From Actinokineospora auranticolor (lineage in GTDB: Bacteria > Actinomycetota > Actinomycetes > Mycobacteriales > Pseudonocardiaceae), in contig NZ_PTIX01000022.1 of NCBI RefSeq assembly GCF_002934265.1, forward strand, positions 1 through 64,000: a stretch of DNA of 64,000 nt, in the 5' to 3' direction. A model generated the notes under the pieces. The model was given only the letters and a program-made list of their open reading frames with translations. It was not told the origin of the DNA and did no database searches. Each line of letters begins with the position of its first letter. The first letter of the stretch is position 1. Positions 28,320 through 36,829 of this stretch are shown here, one piece after another. A program made the translations under genes and the position numbers.

Positions 28320-29564
28320 TCAGCCGCCGTCATCGCCGGGTCCCCAGTCGTTCCCCCACCCGCCACCCCAGCCACCCCAGCCGCCACCACCCCACCGCGG
28401 GCGCTCACGGGTCACGGGGGCCTGCCGGGTGACCGTGATGACCTTGGTCTGCACGGTCGGCACCTCGATGACGCCGGTCGCCGCGCGCACCGGCAGCGGC
28501 GCGGCGGTCAGCGGCGGGGACGTGGTCTGCGGGGTTGACACGACGACGTGCGCAGCGGGCTCCGTCGCCGGCTGCTCCGCGGCCGACGCGCCGGTGGACA
28601 GCAGCGCGGCCGTCCCGCCGACCAGCAGCGCGCCCGCCATCAGGCTCGCGTGCACCAGGCCGGGCGACCGGCCGCGCACCGGCAGTTCGGCGGTGCCGGG
28701 CCGCGGGTCGTCGGCCTCGTCGGGTTTCGGTTTCGGCTCCGGCGAGGCCAGCGGGCCCAGCAGCGCGGCGGTGGCCAGCAGGTGACCGCACTCGGTGGCG
28801 TCGGGGCGCTCATCGGGGTTCCGCGCGGTCATGGCGGTCAGCGTGTTCGCCCACACCGCGGGCAGCCAGGACGGCACCTCGGGGTCGCGGGAGAGCCGGG
28901 CCAGGGCCGTCTCGATGGCGGCGCCCTCGAAGGCGGCGGTGCCGGTCAGGCACTCCAGCAGGACCAAGCCGAGGGAGTAGATGTCGGCGGGCGGCCCGGT
29001 CGGGTCGCCCTTGACCTGCTCGGGGCTGAGGTAGGCGGCGGTGCCGACGCAGTGGCCGGTGGAGGTCAAGCGCGCGCCGTCCAAGGCGCGGGCGATGCCG
29101 AAGTCGGCGAGGTAGCAGTCAGCGGGCTGGCCGTCCGTCGAGCTGTCCATGAGCACGTTGGACGGCTTCACGTCGCGGTGCACGATGCCCCGGGAGTGCA
29201 CGTACCCGAGGATCGCCGCCAGCCGGACACCGATGCGGGCCGTCTCACCCGCCGGGAGCACGCCGTCGTTCAGGCGATGGCGCAGCGTGCCGCCCTCGAC
29301 CAGCTGCATGACCAGGTACGGGTGGTCGTTGTCCACGGCGACGTCGTAGACCCGCACCAGGCCGGGGTGGGACAGACCCGCCAATAAGCGCGCCTCGCTC
29401 TCCAGCCTGGCCACCGTGGCGCCGTCGGCGCGCGGGTGGAACTGCTTGATCGCGACGCGCCTGCCCAGCCGGGTGTCGACCGCGCTGTGCACGTCGGCCA
29501 TGCCGCCCGAACCGATCAGCTCCTCGAGTCGGTACCGATCGTCGAGCAGCGTCCCGGTCTCCAC
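28320..29564 (-). CDS. Membrane Ser/Thr protein kinase with Trp/Gly-rich outer tail
   Basis: A 414-residue PknB-type kinase started at GTG 29564 (GGGAGG seven bases upstream). The kinase domain spans residues 10-270: Gly loop GSGGMADV, VAIK Lys40, HRDVKPSN with catalytic Asp131, DFG at 154-156 and LSPEQ. A single transmembrane helix at about 303-323 follows a Pro/Lys/Asp-rich linker. The outside part is only 90 residues and lacks PASTA repeats. It ends in an unusual tail, residues 391-414, made of Trp, Gly and Asp. The gene is divergent from the repeat-peptide operon at 29724, and both encode Gly-rich products. Confidence 0.92.
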   Translation of the reverse strand: METGTLLDDRYRLEELIGSGGMADVHSAVDTRLGRRVAIKQFHPRADGATVARLESEARLLAGLSHPGLVRVYDVAVDNDHPYLVMQLVEGGTLRHRLNDGVLPAGETARIGVRLAAILGYVHSRGIVHRDVKPSNVLMDSSTDGQPADCYLADFGIARALDGARLTSTGHCVGTAAYLSPEQVKGDPTGPPADIYSLGLVLLECLTGTAAFEGAAIETALARLSRDPEVPSWLPAVWANTLTAMTARNPDERPDATECGHLLATAALLGPLASPEPKPKPDEADDPRPGTAELPVRGRSPGLVHASLMAGALLVGGTAALLSTGASAAEQPATEPAAHVVVSTPQTTSPPLTAAPLPVRAATGVIEVPTVQTKVITVTRQAPVTRERPRWGGGGWGGWGGGWGNDWGPGDDGG

Positions 29565-29723
29565 ATGCCACCTCCCGCGCGTCACGCCCCGACGGGAGGT
29601 ACCCGAGCCCCTTTCGGCACAAACGTGAAACCCGACCGGTGGGAGTTCGCTGGTCGGAGGAGTGGCTTTACCCGTTCGGGGGTATCAAGCAGCTGACCGC
29701 ACACCACCACGTTTGGAGGAGCC

Positions 29724-30008
29724 ATGTCACTCGAGGACGACGACATCCGCAGCGGCCACATCGGTGCCGACGGGGGCGCAGCCGCCGACCACGGCGCCGC
29801 TGACGGCGGTGGCGACGGCGGGGCAGACGGTGGCGCCGACGGCAGCGCCGCGGGCGTGGCCGACCACGGCGCCTCCGGTACCCCCGGTGGTCACGACGGT
29901 GGCGCCGACGGCGGAGCGGACAGCGGTGCCGGTGCCGACCACGGCGCGGCCGACGGCGGCGGCGACGGCGGGGCGGACGGTGGCGCCGACGGCTCGGCGG
30001 GCTGGTGA
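29724..30008 (+). CDS. Asp/Gly/Ala repeat peptide, candidate oxygenase substrate (RiPP-like precursor)
   Basis: A 94-residue peptide starting at ATG 29724 after a strong GGAGGAGCC. Residues 1-21 form a leader-like segment (MSLEDDDIRSGHIGADGG). Residues 22-94 are three 25-residue repeats (the last is 23) that each begin DHGA (22, 47, 72) and carry DGGADGGAD. It has 18 Asp, five His (12, 23, 48, 57, 73), no Cys, and ends SAGW. There is no signal peptide. The stop is one base before the start of the cupin oxygenase gene, so the two are translationally linked. By context it may be the enzyme's substrate; a structural or calcium-binding peptide is the alternative. Confidence 0.7.
   Translation: MSLEDDDIRSGHIGADGGAAADHGAADGGGDGGADGGADGSAAGVADHGASGTPGGHDGGADGGADSGAGADHGAADGGGDGGADGGADGSAGW
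29787..30005 (+). repeat. Tandem 75-base coding repeats
   Basis: Three in-frame units at 29787-29861, 29862-29936 and 29937-30005 encode the 25-residue repeats of the Asp/Gly peptide. Units 1 and 3 are almost identical; unit 2 has diverged (SGTPGGHD replaces ADGGGDGG). Substitutions are largely synonymous, which suggests selection on the peptide rather than recent DNA duplication. Confidence 0.85.
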
Positions 30009-30009
30009 G

Positions 30010-31272
30010 ATGACCGCCCTGGCCGACCGACCGACGCCCGGGGCCGGGTGGTCCGCACCGGACCGCCCGGCCCTGCGCCGCTGCCTGGGCACCGACCCGG
30101 ACGAGTTCGCCGAGCGGCACTGGGGCCGCGCCCCGCTGCTGCGCCGGGCCGTCCCAGGTGGCTTCGCCGACCTGCTCACCCTGGCCGACGTGGACGAGCT
30201 GCTGTCCCGCCGCGGCCTGCGCACCCCGTTCCTGCGCGTGGCCCGCGACGGCGCGGTGCTGTCGTCGGAGCAGTTCACCCGCGGCGGGGGAGTCGGCGCG
30301 GAGATCGCCGACCAGGTCGCCGACGACAAGGTGGCGCGGCTGTTCGACCAGGGCAGCACGCTGGTCCTGCAGGGTCTGCACCGGCTGTGGCCCCCGCTGA
30401 TCGACTTCGCGGGTGCGCTGGGGGTCGACCTGGGGCACCCGGTGCAGGTGAACGCCTACGTCACCCCACCGTCGTCACAGGGCTTCGCGGCGCACTACGA
30501 CGTGCACGACGTGTTCGTGCTGCAAATCGCCGGGCAGAAGCGGTGGATGGTGCACGAGCCCGTGCACGCCGACCCGCTGCGGTCCCAACCGTGGGACCGG
30601 CACCGGCGGGCGGTGGAGGAACGAGCGGAGGAGGAACCGACCCTTGAAGCGGTCCTGTCCCCGGGGGACGCGCTGTACCTACCGCGCGGATACCTCCACT
30701 CGGCGAAGGCCCTGGGCGAGGTGTCCGCGCACCTGACGGTGGGCGTGCACGTGCTGACCAGGTACGCGTTGGTGGAGGCGCTGCTGGCGCTGGCGGGGGA
30801 CGACCCGTCCCTGCGGTCGACGCTGCCGCTGGGTATTGACGTCTCGGACCCGGACCAGATCGCTTCGCACCTGACGGCCACGGTCGAGGCGTTGGGGCGC
30901 GTCTTGGGGTCGGTGTCGGCGGAGGATGTGGCGGGGCGGGTGCGGAACCGGGTGTGGGCGGGGGCGCGTCCGGAGCCCTTGGGGCCGCTGGCGCAGGCTT
31001 CCGCGGCGGCGTCGGTGTCGGGTGGGGACCTGGTGCGGTTGCGGGGTGGGCAGCGGTATCGAGTCTCGGTTCGCGGGGATCGGGTTTTGCTGGATGTGCC
31101 TGGTGATCAGATCTCGTTGCCGGGAGACACTGCTCCGGCGGTGGAGGCGTTGTTGAGCGGGGATGTGCAGACCATTGGGATGTTGCCGGGGTTGACGGTT
31201 GCGGATCAGACCGTTCTGGTTCGGCGGTTGTTGCGGGAGGGGATCCTGGTTCCCGTCGGGGCGGGGGCGTGA
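30010..31272 (+). CDS. JmjC-like cupin oxygenase (Cupin_4 family)
   Basis: A 420-residue protein of the YcfD/NO66/MINA type, Fe(II)- and 2-oxoglutarate-dependent hydroxylases of Arg or His in proteins. The fold is visible from FAERHWGRAPLLRRAVPG (33-50) to the cupin core. The iron triad is His162 and Asp164 (AHYDVHDVFVLQIAGQKRW) with His230 (LYLPRGYLH). Lys177 in QKRW sits where the family binds 2-oxoglutarate. The C-terminal third (about 285-420) is a winged-helix-like domain used for dimerisation or substrate grip. It starts one base after the repeat-peptide stop and overlaps the ferredoxin gene by four bases (GTGA). Confidence 0.88.
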   Translation: MTALADRPTPGAGWSAPDRPALRRCLGTDPDEFAERHWGRAPLLRRAVPGGFADLLTLADVDELLSRRGLRTPFLRVARDGAVLSSEQFTRGGGVGAEIADQVADDKVARLFDQGSTLVLQGLHRLWPPLIDFAGALGVDLGHPVQVNAYVTPPSSQGFAAHYDVHDVFVLQIAGQKRWMVHEPVHADPLRSQPWDRHRRAVEERAEEEPTLEAVLSPGDALYLPRGYLHSAKALGEVSAHLTVGVHVLTRYALVEALLALAGDDPSLRSTLPLGIDVSDPDQIASHLTATVEALGRVLGSVSAEDVAGRVRNRVWAGARPEPLGPLAQASAAASVSGGDLVRLRGGQRYRVSVRGDRVLLDVPGDQISLPGDTAPAVEALLSGDVQTIGMLPGLTVADQTVLVRRLLREGILVPVGAGA

Positions 31273-32117
31273 CCGAGCGTTGCGCTTCGGCCGCACTCCG
31301 GCGTGGGGACTCGCTCGTGGCGACTGCGCCTCCGGTGCGTTCTTGGTTGTTGGTGGAGCAGCCGGGGGCGTGGGGACCTCGTGCTTGGCAGGACTCGGAT
31401 CTGCCTTCGCGGGTGGTGGATTCCCTTGCGCGTCGGGCTGGTTCGCTTGGTGCGCGGGTGTTGTTGATTCGTCGGCCGGGGCGCACTGGTTCTTCGCGGC
31501 GCCGGTGGGCTTTCGTGGACTCGCGTCCGGGGGCGGAGCGGCTGTGGTGGAACGAGTTCTCCGACCCTGCGGAATTGCTGGAGATCTCCCCGGGGTCGGG
31601 GGTGGAGTCCGCAGAGCCGTTGTACCTCGTTTGCGCTCATGGCCGTCACGACACTTGTTGCGCGCTCATGGGCCGGCCGGTGGCGGCGGCTTTGGCGGCG
31701 GAGCGCCCGGAGAACACCTGGGAGTGCACGCATATCGGCGGGGACCGCTTCGCCGCCAATGTTCTGGTCCTGCCGCACGGGTTGTACTACGGACAGGTGT
31801 TGCCGTCGGAAGCCCCGCGTCTCGTCGCGGCCCACGAGTCCGGCCAGCTCCTGCTGGAGCGCCACCGAGGCCGCTCCGCGTACACGGCACCCGTGCAGGC
31901 GGCCCAGCACTTCACCCGACAGCGGACAGGCAACCTGTCCGTGGACTCCCACCCCCCGCTCTCAGTCGAACGCGTTGCCGAAGGCGTCTGGGATGTGCAA
32001 CTAGAAGACGCACCCACCCTGCGCGTCGCAACCACCCAACACCGCAGCGACTCCGGCCTGACCTGCAAAGCCCCAGGCCCAGGCACCTTCCGCGGCTTCA
32101 CCCGCGCCGGTTCGTGA
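31269..32117 (+). CDS. Sucrase/ferredoxin-like [2Fe-2S] thioredoxin-fold protein
   Basis: A 282-residue protein from GTG 31269, overlapping the cupin gene stop. It matches the Suc_Fer-like family, whose thioredoxin-fold ferredoxin domain holds a [2Fe-2S] cluster. Residues 119-165 carry YLVCAHGRHDTCCALMGRP with Cys122, Cys130 and Cys131, followed by WECTHIGGDRFAANV with Cys153, His155 and Asp159. The C-terminal 80 residues are variable. Coupling to the oxygenase gene suggests it supplies electrons or keeps iron reduced for that enzyme (inference). Third and last gene of the operon. Confidence 0.87.
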   Translation: MTERCASAALRRGDSLVATAPPVRSWLLVEQPGAWGPRAWQDSDLPSRVVDSLARRAGSLGARVLLIRRPGRTGSSRRRWAFVDSRPGAERLWWNEFSDPAELLEISPGSGVESAEPLYLVCAHGRHDTCCALMGRPVAAALAAERPENTWECTHIGGDRFAANVLVLPHGLYYGQVLPSEAPRLVAAHESGQLLLERHRGRSAYTAPVQAAQHFTRQRTGNLSVDSHPPLSVERVAEGVWDVQLEDAPTLRVATTQHRSDSGLTCKAPGPGTFRGFTRAGS

Positions 32118-32481
32118 TTGCAAGAGTTGTCCACATCGCCCGAGTTCATCCACGGCAATCCGCGCCCCCTTCCCCGTAGCTCAACCCCAAACAGACTGGA
32201 GCAGGGCTGTCCCCCCTCACAGGAAGGGCGGGGGCTGTGCTCTTGGGGGCCGGGGTGGCTGATCTTCAACAGCGGTGGGCTTTGCTTGGGCGAGGCGGAG
32301 GGCAGGTGGACGGGCTGCTGGCAGGTCCAGAAGTGCGTCGAGTGGCGAGCGCCTGCCTGTTCCAGCCGACCTCCGCCGATGCCGCTTGGTGAATGCGTGG
32401 GGTGTTGGCCTACCGGCCCGGTTCGTTCGGGTGCGCCGTGGATCAGCGCGAATGATGCCGTGGGGCCGAGGTGGAGGTCCG
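32118..32481. other. Intergenic region between convergent genes
   Basis: Holds a GC-rich element (copy B, 32193-32260) described separately. The rest (32261-32481) shows no gene, RNA or repeat I can support. Confidence 0.5.
32193..32260 (-). repeat. Dispersed GC-rich 3' element, copy B
   Basis: Shares two exact blocks with copy C at 49322-49382 in opposite orientation: 18 bases at 32193-32210 and 14 bases at 32225-32238. Read on the minus strand it lies 222 bases past the 3' end of the gene at 32482, so, as with the other copies, it follows a gene on its own strand. Confidence 0.6.
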
Positions 32482-33852
32482 TCAAACAGAGGTGGGCTTT
32501 TCCTGGGCGAGGCGGTGGGCTCGGGTCACCTGCTTCTTCGCCATCACCCGGAAGACGACCAGGTGGATCGGGTACACGGCCCGCCAATAGGCCCAGCCGA
32601 GCAGGCCCTTCGCGCGGAGGGCGCCGACCTGTTCCAGTCTGCTCCCGCCAATCCGGTAGCCGAGCCAGGCCTCGCCGCAGAACCACTTCTCCGTGCGCAG
32701 GACGATGTAACTGTCCCCGTATTCCTCCACCGTCCACCAATCCACCTCCGCGCCCTTCTCCACCTTCGGCGGGCGCTGGAGGCGGAGCTTTTCGCCGAAG
32801 GCCCGGCCCAGCAGCATCCGCAGCCACCACGCCCAGGCCCAGCCGTACCAGCGCAGGGTGCCGCCGCAGCGGCGGAGGTCCAGGCGGGCGGCTGGGGCGT
32901 CCGAGTGGGGGACGGGGACCTGGGTGGCCAGCGTGTAGACGCCGTTCTGGAGGCCGTTGGTGAAGGTGAACACGTCGGTCGCGATCGCGTCGCGTTGGGA
33001 GTCCAATGTGGACTGTATGGCTTCGGTCATCGCTGTCGGGGCCAGGCCGAAGGCCGGGCTGGGCCGCTCCACTACGACATCCGTCGTCAGGCTGTCGATC
33101 AGGGAACGGCTCACCGCGCGGTCGACCGGGGTCACCACGTTCACCCAGTGCGCCGACAAACCCGGCGTCAGCAGGGGAACGCGGGCGATCCGCCGTCGGG
33201 GCAGGCCGCGCACGGTGGCGTAGAGCTGCATCAGCTCCTCGTACGTCACCACGTCCGGTCCGCCGATCTCGTGCACCCCCGCGGGCACCGACTCGTCCGC
33301 CGCCCGCAGCAGGCACGCCAGCAGGTCCGCCTCCGCGATCGGCTGCACCCGGCTCCCCACCCACCGCGGGCACACCATGGCGGGTAGGCGTTCGGTCAGG
33401 TAGCGCAGCATCTCGAACGAAATGCTGCCCGCGCCGACGATCACCGCCGCGCGGAGTTCCACCACCGGCACCGGGCCCTCCGCCAGCACTCGGCCGACTT
33501 CCTGCCTGCTGGCCAGGTGGGGCGACAGCGCGCCGGAGCCCAGGCCGCCCAGGTAGATGATCCGCCGCACGCCTGCGCGGGCTGCGGCCTCGGCGAACGA
33601 CCGGGCCGCCGCGCGGTCCCGTTCGGCGAAGTCGCCGCCCGCGGCCATGGCGTGCACCAGGTAGTACGCCGTCACCACGCCCTCCAGCGCGGACGCCAGC
33701 GCCGCGGTGTCCGCGACGTCCACCGCGCGACGGTGGACGTTCTCGCCGTGGGGCAACGCCTCCGGGTGGCGGCCCAGGGCCACTACCGGCTGGTCCAAGG
33801 CCGCGACCACCTTGCGGCCGACGTAGCCGCTCGCCCCCGCGACCGCGATCAT
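32482..33852 (-). CDS. NAD(P)-binding atypical SDR fused to DUF2867
   Basis: A 456-residue protein from ATG 33852 (MIAVAGASGYVGRKVVAAL). The first 300 residues are an atypical short-chain dehydrogenase Rossmann domain (AGASGYVG dinucleotide loop, IIYLGGLGSG, EIGGPDVVTYEELM) of the complex-I NDUFA9/NmrA-like kind. The C-terminal 150 residues (GTLRWYGWAWAWWLRML, VDWWTVEEYGDSYIVLR, YWRAVYPIHLVVF) are DUF2867. The combined form is common in actinomycetes and cyanobacteria, and its reaction is unknown. The gene is 66 bases downstream of iniC on the same strand. Confidence 0.85.
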   Translation of the reverse strand: MIAVAGASGYVGRKVVAALDQPVVALGRHPEALPHGENVHRRAVDVADTAALASALEGVVTAYYLVHAMAAGGDFAERDRAAARSFAEAAARAGVRRIIYLGGLGSGALSPHLASRQEVGRVLAEGPVPVVELRAAVIVGAGSISFEMLRYLTERLPAMVCPRWVGSRVQPIAEADLLACLLRAADESVPAGVHEIGGPDVVTYEELMQLYATVRGLPRRRIARVPLLTPGLSAHWVNVVTPVDRAVSRSLIDSLTTDVVVERPSPAFGLAPTAMTEAIQSTLDSQRDAIATDVFTFTNGLQNGVYTLATQVPVPHSDAPAARLDLRRCGGTLRWYGWAWAWWLRMLLGRAFGEKLRLQRPPKVEKGAEVDWWTVEEYGDSYIVLRTEKWFCGEAWLGYRIGGSRLEQVGALRAKGLLGWAYWRAVYPIHLVVFRVMAKKQVTRAHRLAQEKPTSV

Positions 33853-33918
33853 GACCCAACCCCCCACCGGTCGACGAACCCGCCACGACGGTAGCCCGGC
33901 GGCCACCCGGTCACCACT

Positions 33919-35031
33919 TCAGCGCACGTGGCCCGCGCTCACCAGGGCCTCGCAGGTGCGCACGACCACCGCGGCGGCTTGGCGCTGCCGGTGGTCGAAA
34001 GCGCCGTCCTCGGCGTGGGCGCGCCAGCGCAGGAACGTCTCGTAGGGCTCGCCAGACAGCGCCAGGCGCGTGTTCGGCGCGGTCCCCCGCTCGCCCAGCA
34101 GTTGGCGCGCCTCGCGGTCCGCCTCGCCCAGGCTCACGCGACCCAGCCGGAGGGCCGACAGCAGGCGCAGTTCGCGGGTCTCGTGGGTGCTGACCAGGGC
34201 GCGCTCCACCTCGGCGGCCAGTGCGGGCCGGGGATCCTCGCGCAGCGCCGACCCGATCGCCAGCAGGGCCGACCGGACCCGCAGGACCTGCGCTCGCTCG
34301 ACCAGGTTCCGGGTGATCGCCTCCCGCAGGTCCGCGATCCCGCTGGCGTGCACGAGTTCCGCGCCCAGCGAGTCCCCGAAACCCCGACGCACCAACTCGA
34401 CCGCCAGCCGTACCCCGAACAACCCCAACCGGCCCACCAACTCGTCGGCGCCGGGGTGCGCGGTGAACCGGTCCGCCGACAGCAGCATCGAGGCCAGGTC
34501 CGACTGCGGCAAACCCGCCAGACCGACCAGTTCCGCGACCTCGGCACGGGTCAACAACGCCCCGCCCAACCCCGCCAGCCCGGCCACGGCGACCACGTCC
34601 TGGCAGCGTTCCCCCAACTCCGCCGACGCGTGCCGCCGGGCCACCCGCCGGGCCGACGTCAAGGCATCCGTTCGGCCGCCGCCAAGCTCGTCCGCGCGGG
34701 ACAGAGCGACCACGGTGGACACCGGATCCGTGTCGGGCAGCGCGCCGGGATGTGGCAGGAGGTGAACCACGGCGTCCACATCGGACGGATCGCCGTCGGT
34801 GAACTCGACCAGTTCGGCCCCACCCGGCCACTCCACCGCGATCCGACCACCGGGCACCGGCTCGCCGACGACCGCCGCCAGCAACGTCGTGCGCCCGGAC
34901 TCCGGCGCGCCGGTGACGGCGATCCGCAACGGCCCCTCCAACCGGGCCAGGCGGGCGCGCAGGTGCGGCAGGCGCGGGCTGTCGCGGTACGCGGACAGGG
35001 CCTGGTCGACCAGCGGCCACACCGGGTTCAC
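33919..35031 (-). CDS. iniC: IniC-like dynamin-family GTPase
   Basis: A 370-residue protein started at GTG 35031, overlapping the iniA stop by four bases (GTGA). The P-loop is AVTGAPESGRTTLLAAV (variant GxxxSGRTT) and SRADELGGG stands where the G4 motif belongs, so nucleotide binding is degenerate compared with its partner. The remainder is helical with LAVELVRRGFGDSLGAELV. Mycobacterial IniC is likewise the shorter partner of IniA. Dynamin-like pairs act on membranes; in mycobacteria the operon answers cell-wall stress. Assignment rests on domain order and neighbours rather than a measured alignment. Confidence 0.75.
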   Translation of the reverse strand: MNPVWPLVDQALSAYRDSPRLPHLRARLARLEGPLRIAVTGAPESGRTTLLAAVVGEPVPGGRIAVEWPGGAELVEFTDGDPSDVDAVVHLLPHPGALPDTDPVSTVVALSRADELGGGRTDALTSARRVARRHASAELGERCQDVVAVAGLAGLGGALLTRAEVAELVGLAGLPQSDLASMLLSADRFTAHPGADELVGRLGLFGVRLAVELVRRGFGDSLGAELVHASGIADLREAITRNLVERAQVLRVRSALLAIGSALREDPRPALAAEVERALVSTHETRELRLLSALRLGRVSLGEADREARQLLGERGTAPNTRLALSGEPYETFLRWRAHAEDGAFDHRQRQAAAVVVRTCEALVSAGHVR

Positions 35032-36791
35032 GCGCTCAGCCCCCGCACCGCCTCGATCCGGTCGCGCAGCGCCAGCAGCCGCTCCAGCTCGGCGCGGTCC
35101 CGAGCGCGGCGGGTCGCCTCGGCGTCGATGCCGCGCTTGAGCTCCCGGGCCGACTCCGCCGCCGCTTCCCGCAGTTCCTGCGCGACCTCGGTGAACCGGT
35201 CGCGCAGCGCGCGGTGCGCGTACCGGGTGGCGTCGCGGGATTCCTTGCTGTAGCGCAGGAAGAAGTCGTCGACGTGCCGTTGCGCGGTCGTCTTGGCCAC
35301 CGCCTGGCGGCGTTTCAGCCGCGCTCCGCGCTCCTCGAACACGCTGCGCGCGCCGAACGCCACGCCCGCGCCGAGCGAGATCGGGTTGATCAGCGGCAGT
35401 CCGGCCAGCGTGGTCGCGAGACCGGACATCAGCAGACCGCTGTACGAGCCGCGCAGACCGACGAACGCCTTCTGCACCGGCGTGAACTTCTCGATCGGCG
35501 GCGTGCGCAACGCCTCGGTGTGCTCGCCCGCCAGGTCCCGCAGCACCCGCGCGGGCAGCCGCTCCGCATCCGGGACGACCTGCCGGGCGACGCGCGCGGC
35601 GATCCACTCGAACCGGTCGAGCAGCCAGCCCGCGTGCACCTCGGCCACCTCGGTCAGGCTGTCGCGCACCCAGTCGTCGAACTCGGGCCAGACCTTCGCC
35701 GGGTCGGCCGCGTCGAAGTAGTCGTCGACCTCGCGCAGGATCCGGCGCGTGCGCTCCCGCAGGTCGTAGTCCAAATCGGACACCAGGTCGGCGACGTCGT
35801 CGGTGAGCCGGGTCTGCCACCGCGCGCTCTCCCGGCCCAGCCGCTCCACGCGCAGGGTCGCGGCCCGCCACTCCGCGCTCGCCCGCGCCTGCCCGGGGTC
35901 GGGGCTCGCGGCGCACTCCGCGCGCAGCGGCGTGATCAGCTGCTCCACGGCCAGCCCGCTGGTCGCCGCCGCGGCCCGGGCGGCCACCCGGCCCGGGTCG
36001 GTGAGCACGTCGCGGCGCAGGCAGCCGATCAGCTCGGCGAACCCGGATTCCCGGTTCAGCGCCTGGTCCTCGGCCCGCACCGCCGCCGCCCGCAGCACCG
36101 ACGACACCGGCACCAGCGGCGCGGCGACCCCGACCCGGGCCAGGTGCCGCCGGTCAGCCTCGGCGACCCGCCGCCAGCCCGGCACCAGGTCGATCTTGGT
36201 CAGCGCCACCAGCACCGTCGGGCACAACCGGCCGACCTGGGTGAGCAGCTCCAGCTCGACCGGGCTCAGCTCGGTGGTCGCGTCGGTCACCACCAGCACG
36301 GCGTCCGCGTCGGCCACCGCGGTCATCGCCCGCTCGGTGCGCGGGCAGCCGGGCGCGCCGAACCCGGGCGAGTCGACCAGCACCAGGCCCGCGCCGAGCA
36401 GCGCGCGCGGCAGCCCGACCTCGGCGCGCACGACGTCGCCGCGCACGAACGCGAGCTGGTTGGCCCGCGCGGTCACGGCGTCGACCGGGGCGTCCGCCGG
36501 GCTCGACCGCGCGGTGACCAGCGCGGCGGTCGGCTGCTCCGCGTGCCGCAGCACGGTCGGCACGGTCGTCGTCAGGTCGTCGCCTACCGCGCAGACCTCG
36601 GCGCCGACCAGCGCGTTGACCAGGTGGCTCTTGCCCTTCCCGGGGAAGCCCGCGACCACCACGCGCCTGCCCGGTTCCAGCAGCTTGGCGCGCCGGTCGA
36701 GCAGCCGGTCGACCAGGTCACCGCGCTGCCGGGCGGCGCACGCGCGGATCGTGTCGTCCAGGATCTCCAGCCAGGGCGGTGCGGACATCAC
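35028..36791 (-). CDS. iniA: IniA-like dynamin-family GTPase
   Basis: A 587-residue bacterial dynamin-like protein. G1 is GFPGKGKS (residues 48-55), switch Thr in DDLTTTVPTV, G3 is VDSPGFG (140-143 core) and G4 is TKID (198-201). Two helical segments near residues 430-465 (KAFVGLRGSYSGLLMSGLAT, LPLINPISLGAGVAFGARSV) form the membrane-binding paddle, as in IniA. Long helices of the neck and trunk lie on both sides and the C-terminus is a coiled coil. A second start codon lies three bases downstream. It lies between the iniB-like gene (upstream, with a hairpin between) and the overlapping iniC-like gene. Confidence 0.85.
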   Translation of the reverse strand: MMSAPPWLEILDDTIRACAARQRGDLVDRLLDRRAKLLEPGRRVVVAGFPGKGKSHLVNALVGAEVCAVGDDLTTTVPTVLRHAEQPTAALVTARSSPADAPVDAVTARANQLAFVRGDVVRAEVGLPRALLGAGLVLVDSPGFGAPGCPRTERAMTAVADADAVLVVTDATTELSPVELELLTQVGRLCPTVLVALTKIDLVPGWRRVAEADRRHLARVGVAAPLVPVSSVLRAAAVRAEDQALNRESGFAELIGCLRRDVLTDPGRVAARAAAATSGLAVEQLITPLRAECAASPDPGQARASAEWRAATLRVERLGRESARWQTRLTDDVADLVSDLDYDLRERTRRILREVDDYFDAADPAKVWPEFDDWVRDSLTEVAEVHAGWLLDRFEWIAARVARQVVPDAERLPARVLRDLAGEHTEALRTPPIEKFTPVQKAFVGLRGSYSGLLMSGLATTLAGLPLINPISLGAGVAFGARSVFEERGARLKRRQAVAKTTAQRHVDDFFLRYSKESRDATRYAHRALRDRFTEVAQELREAAAESARELKRGIDAEATRRARDRAELERLLALRDRIEAVRGLSA

Positions 36792-36829
36792 CCGGTGGAG
36801 TGTGCCCGGTTCACCCGGTCGGGGCGACC

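Noticed and set aside
29787-30005. CRISPR-like or satellite repeats
   Set aside because: The repeats are contiguous, in frame and encode a peptide with a strong ribosome site; there are no spacers.
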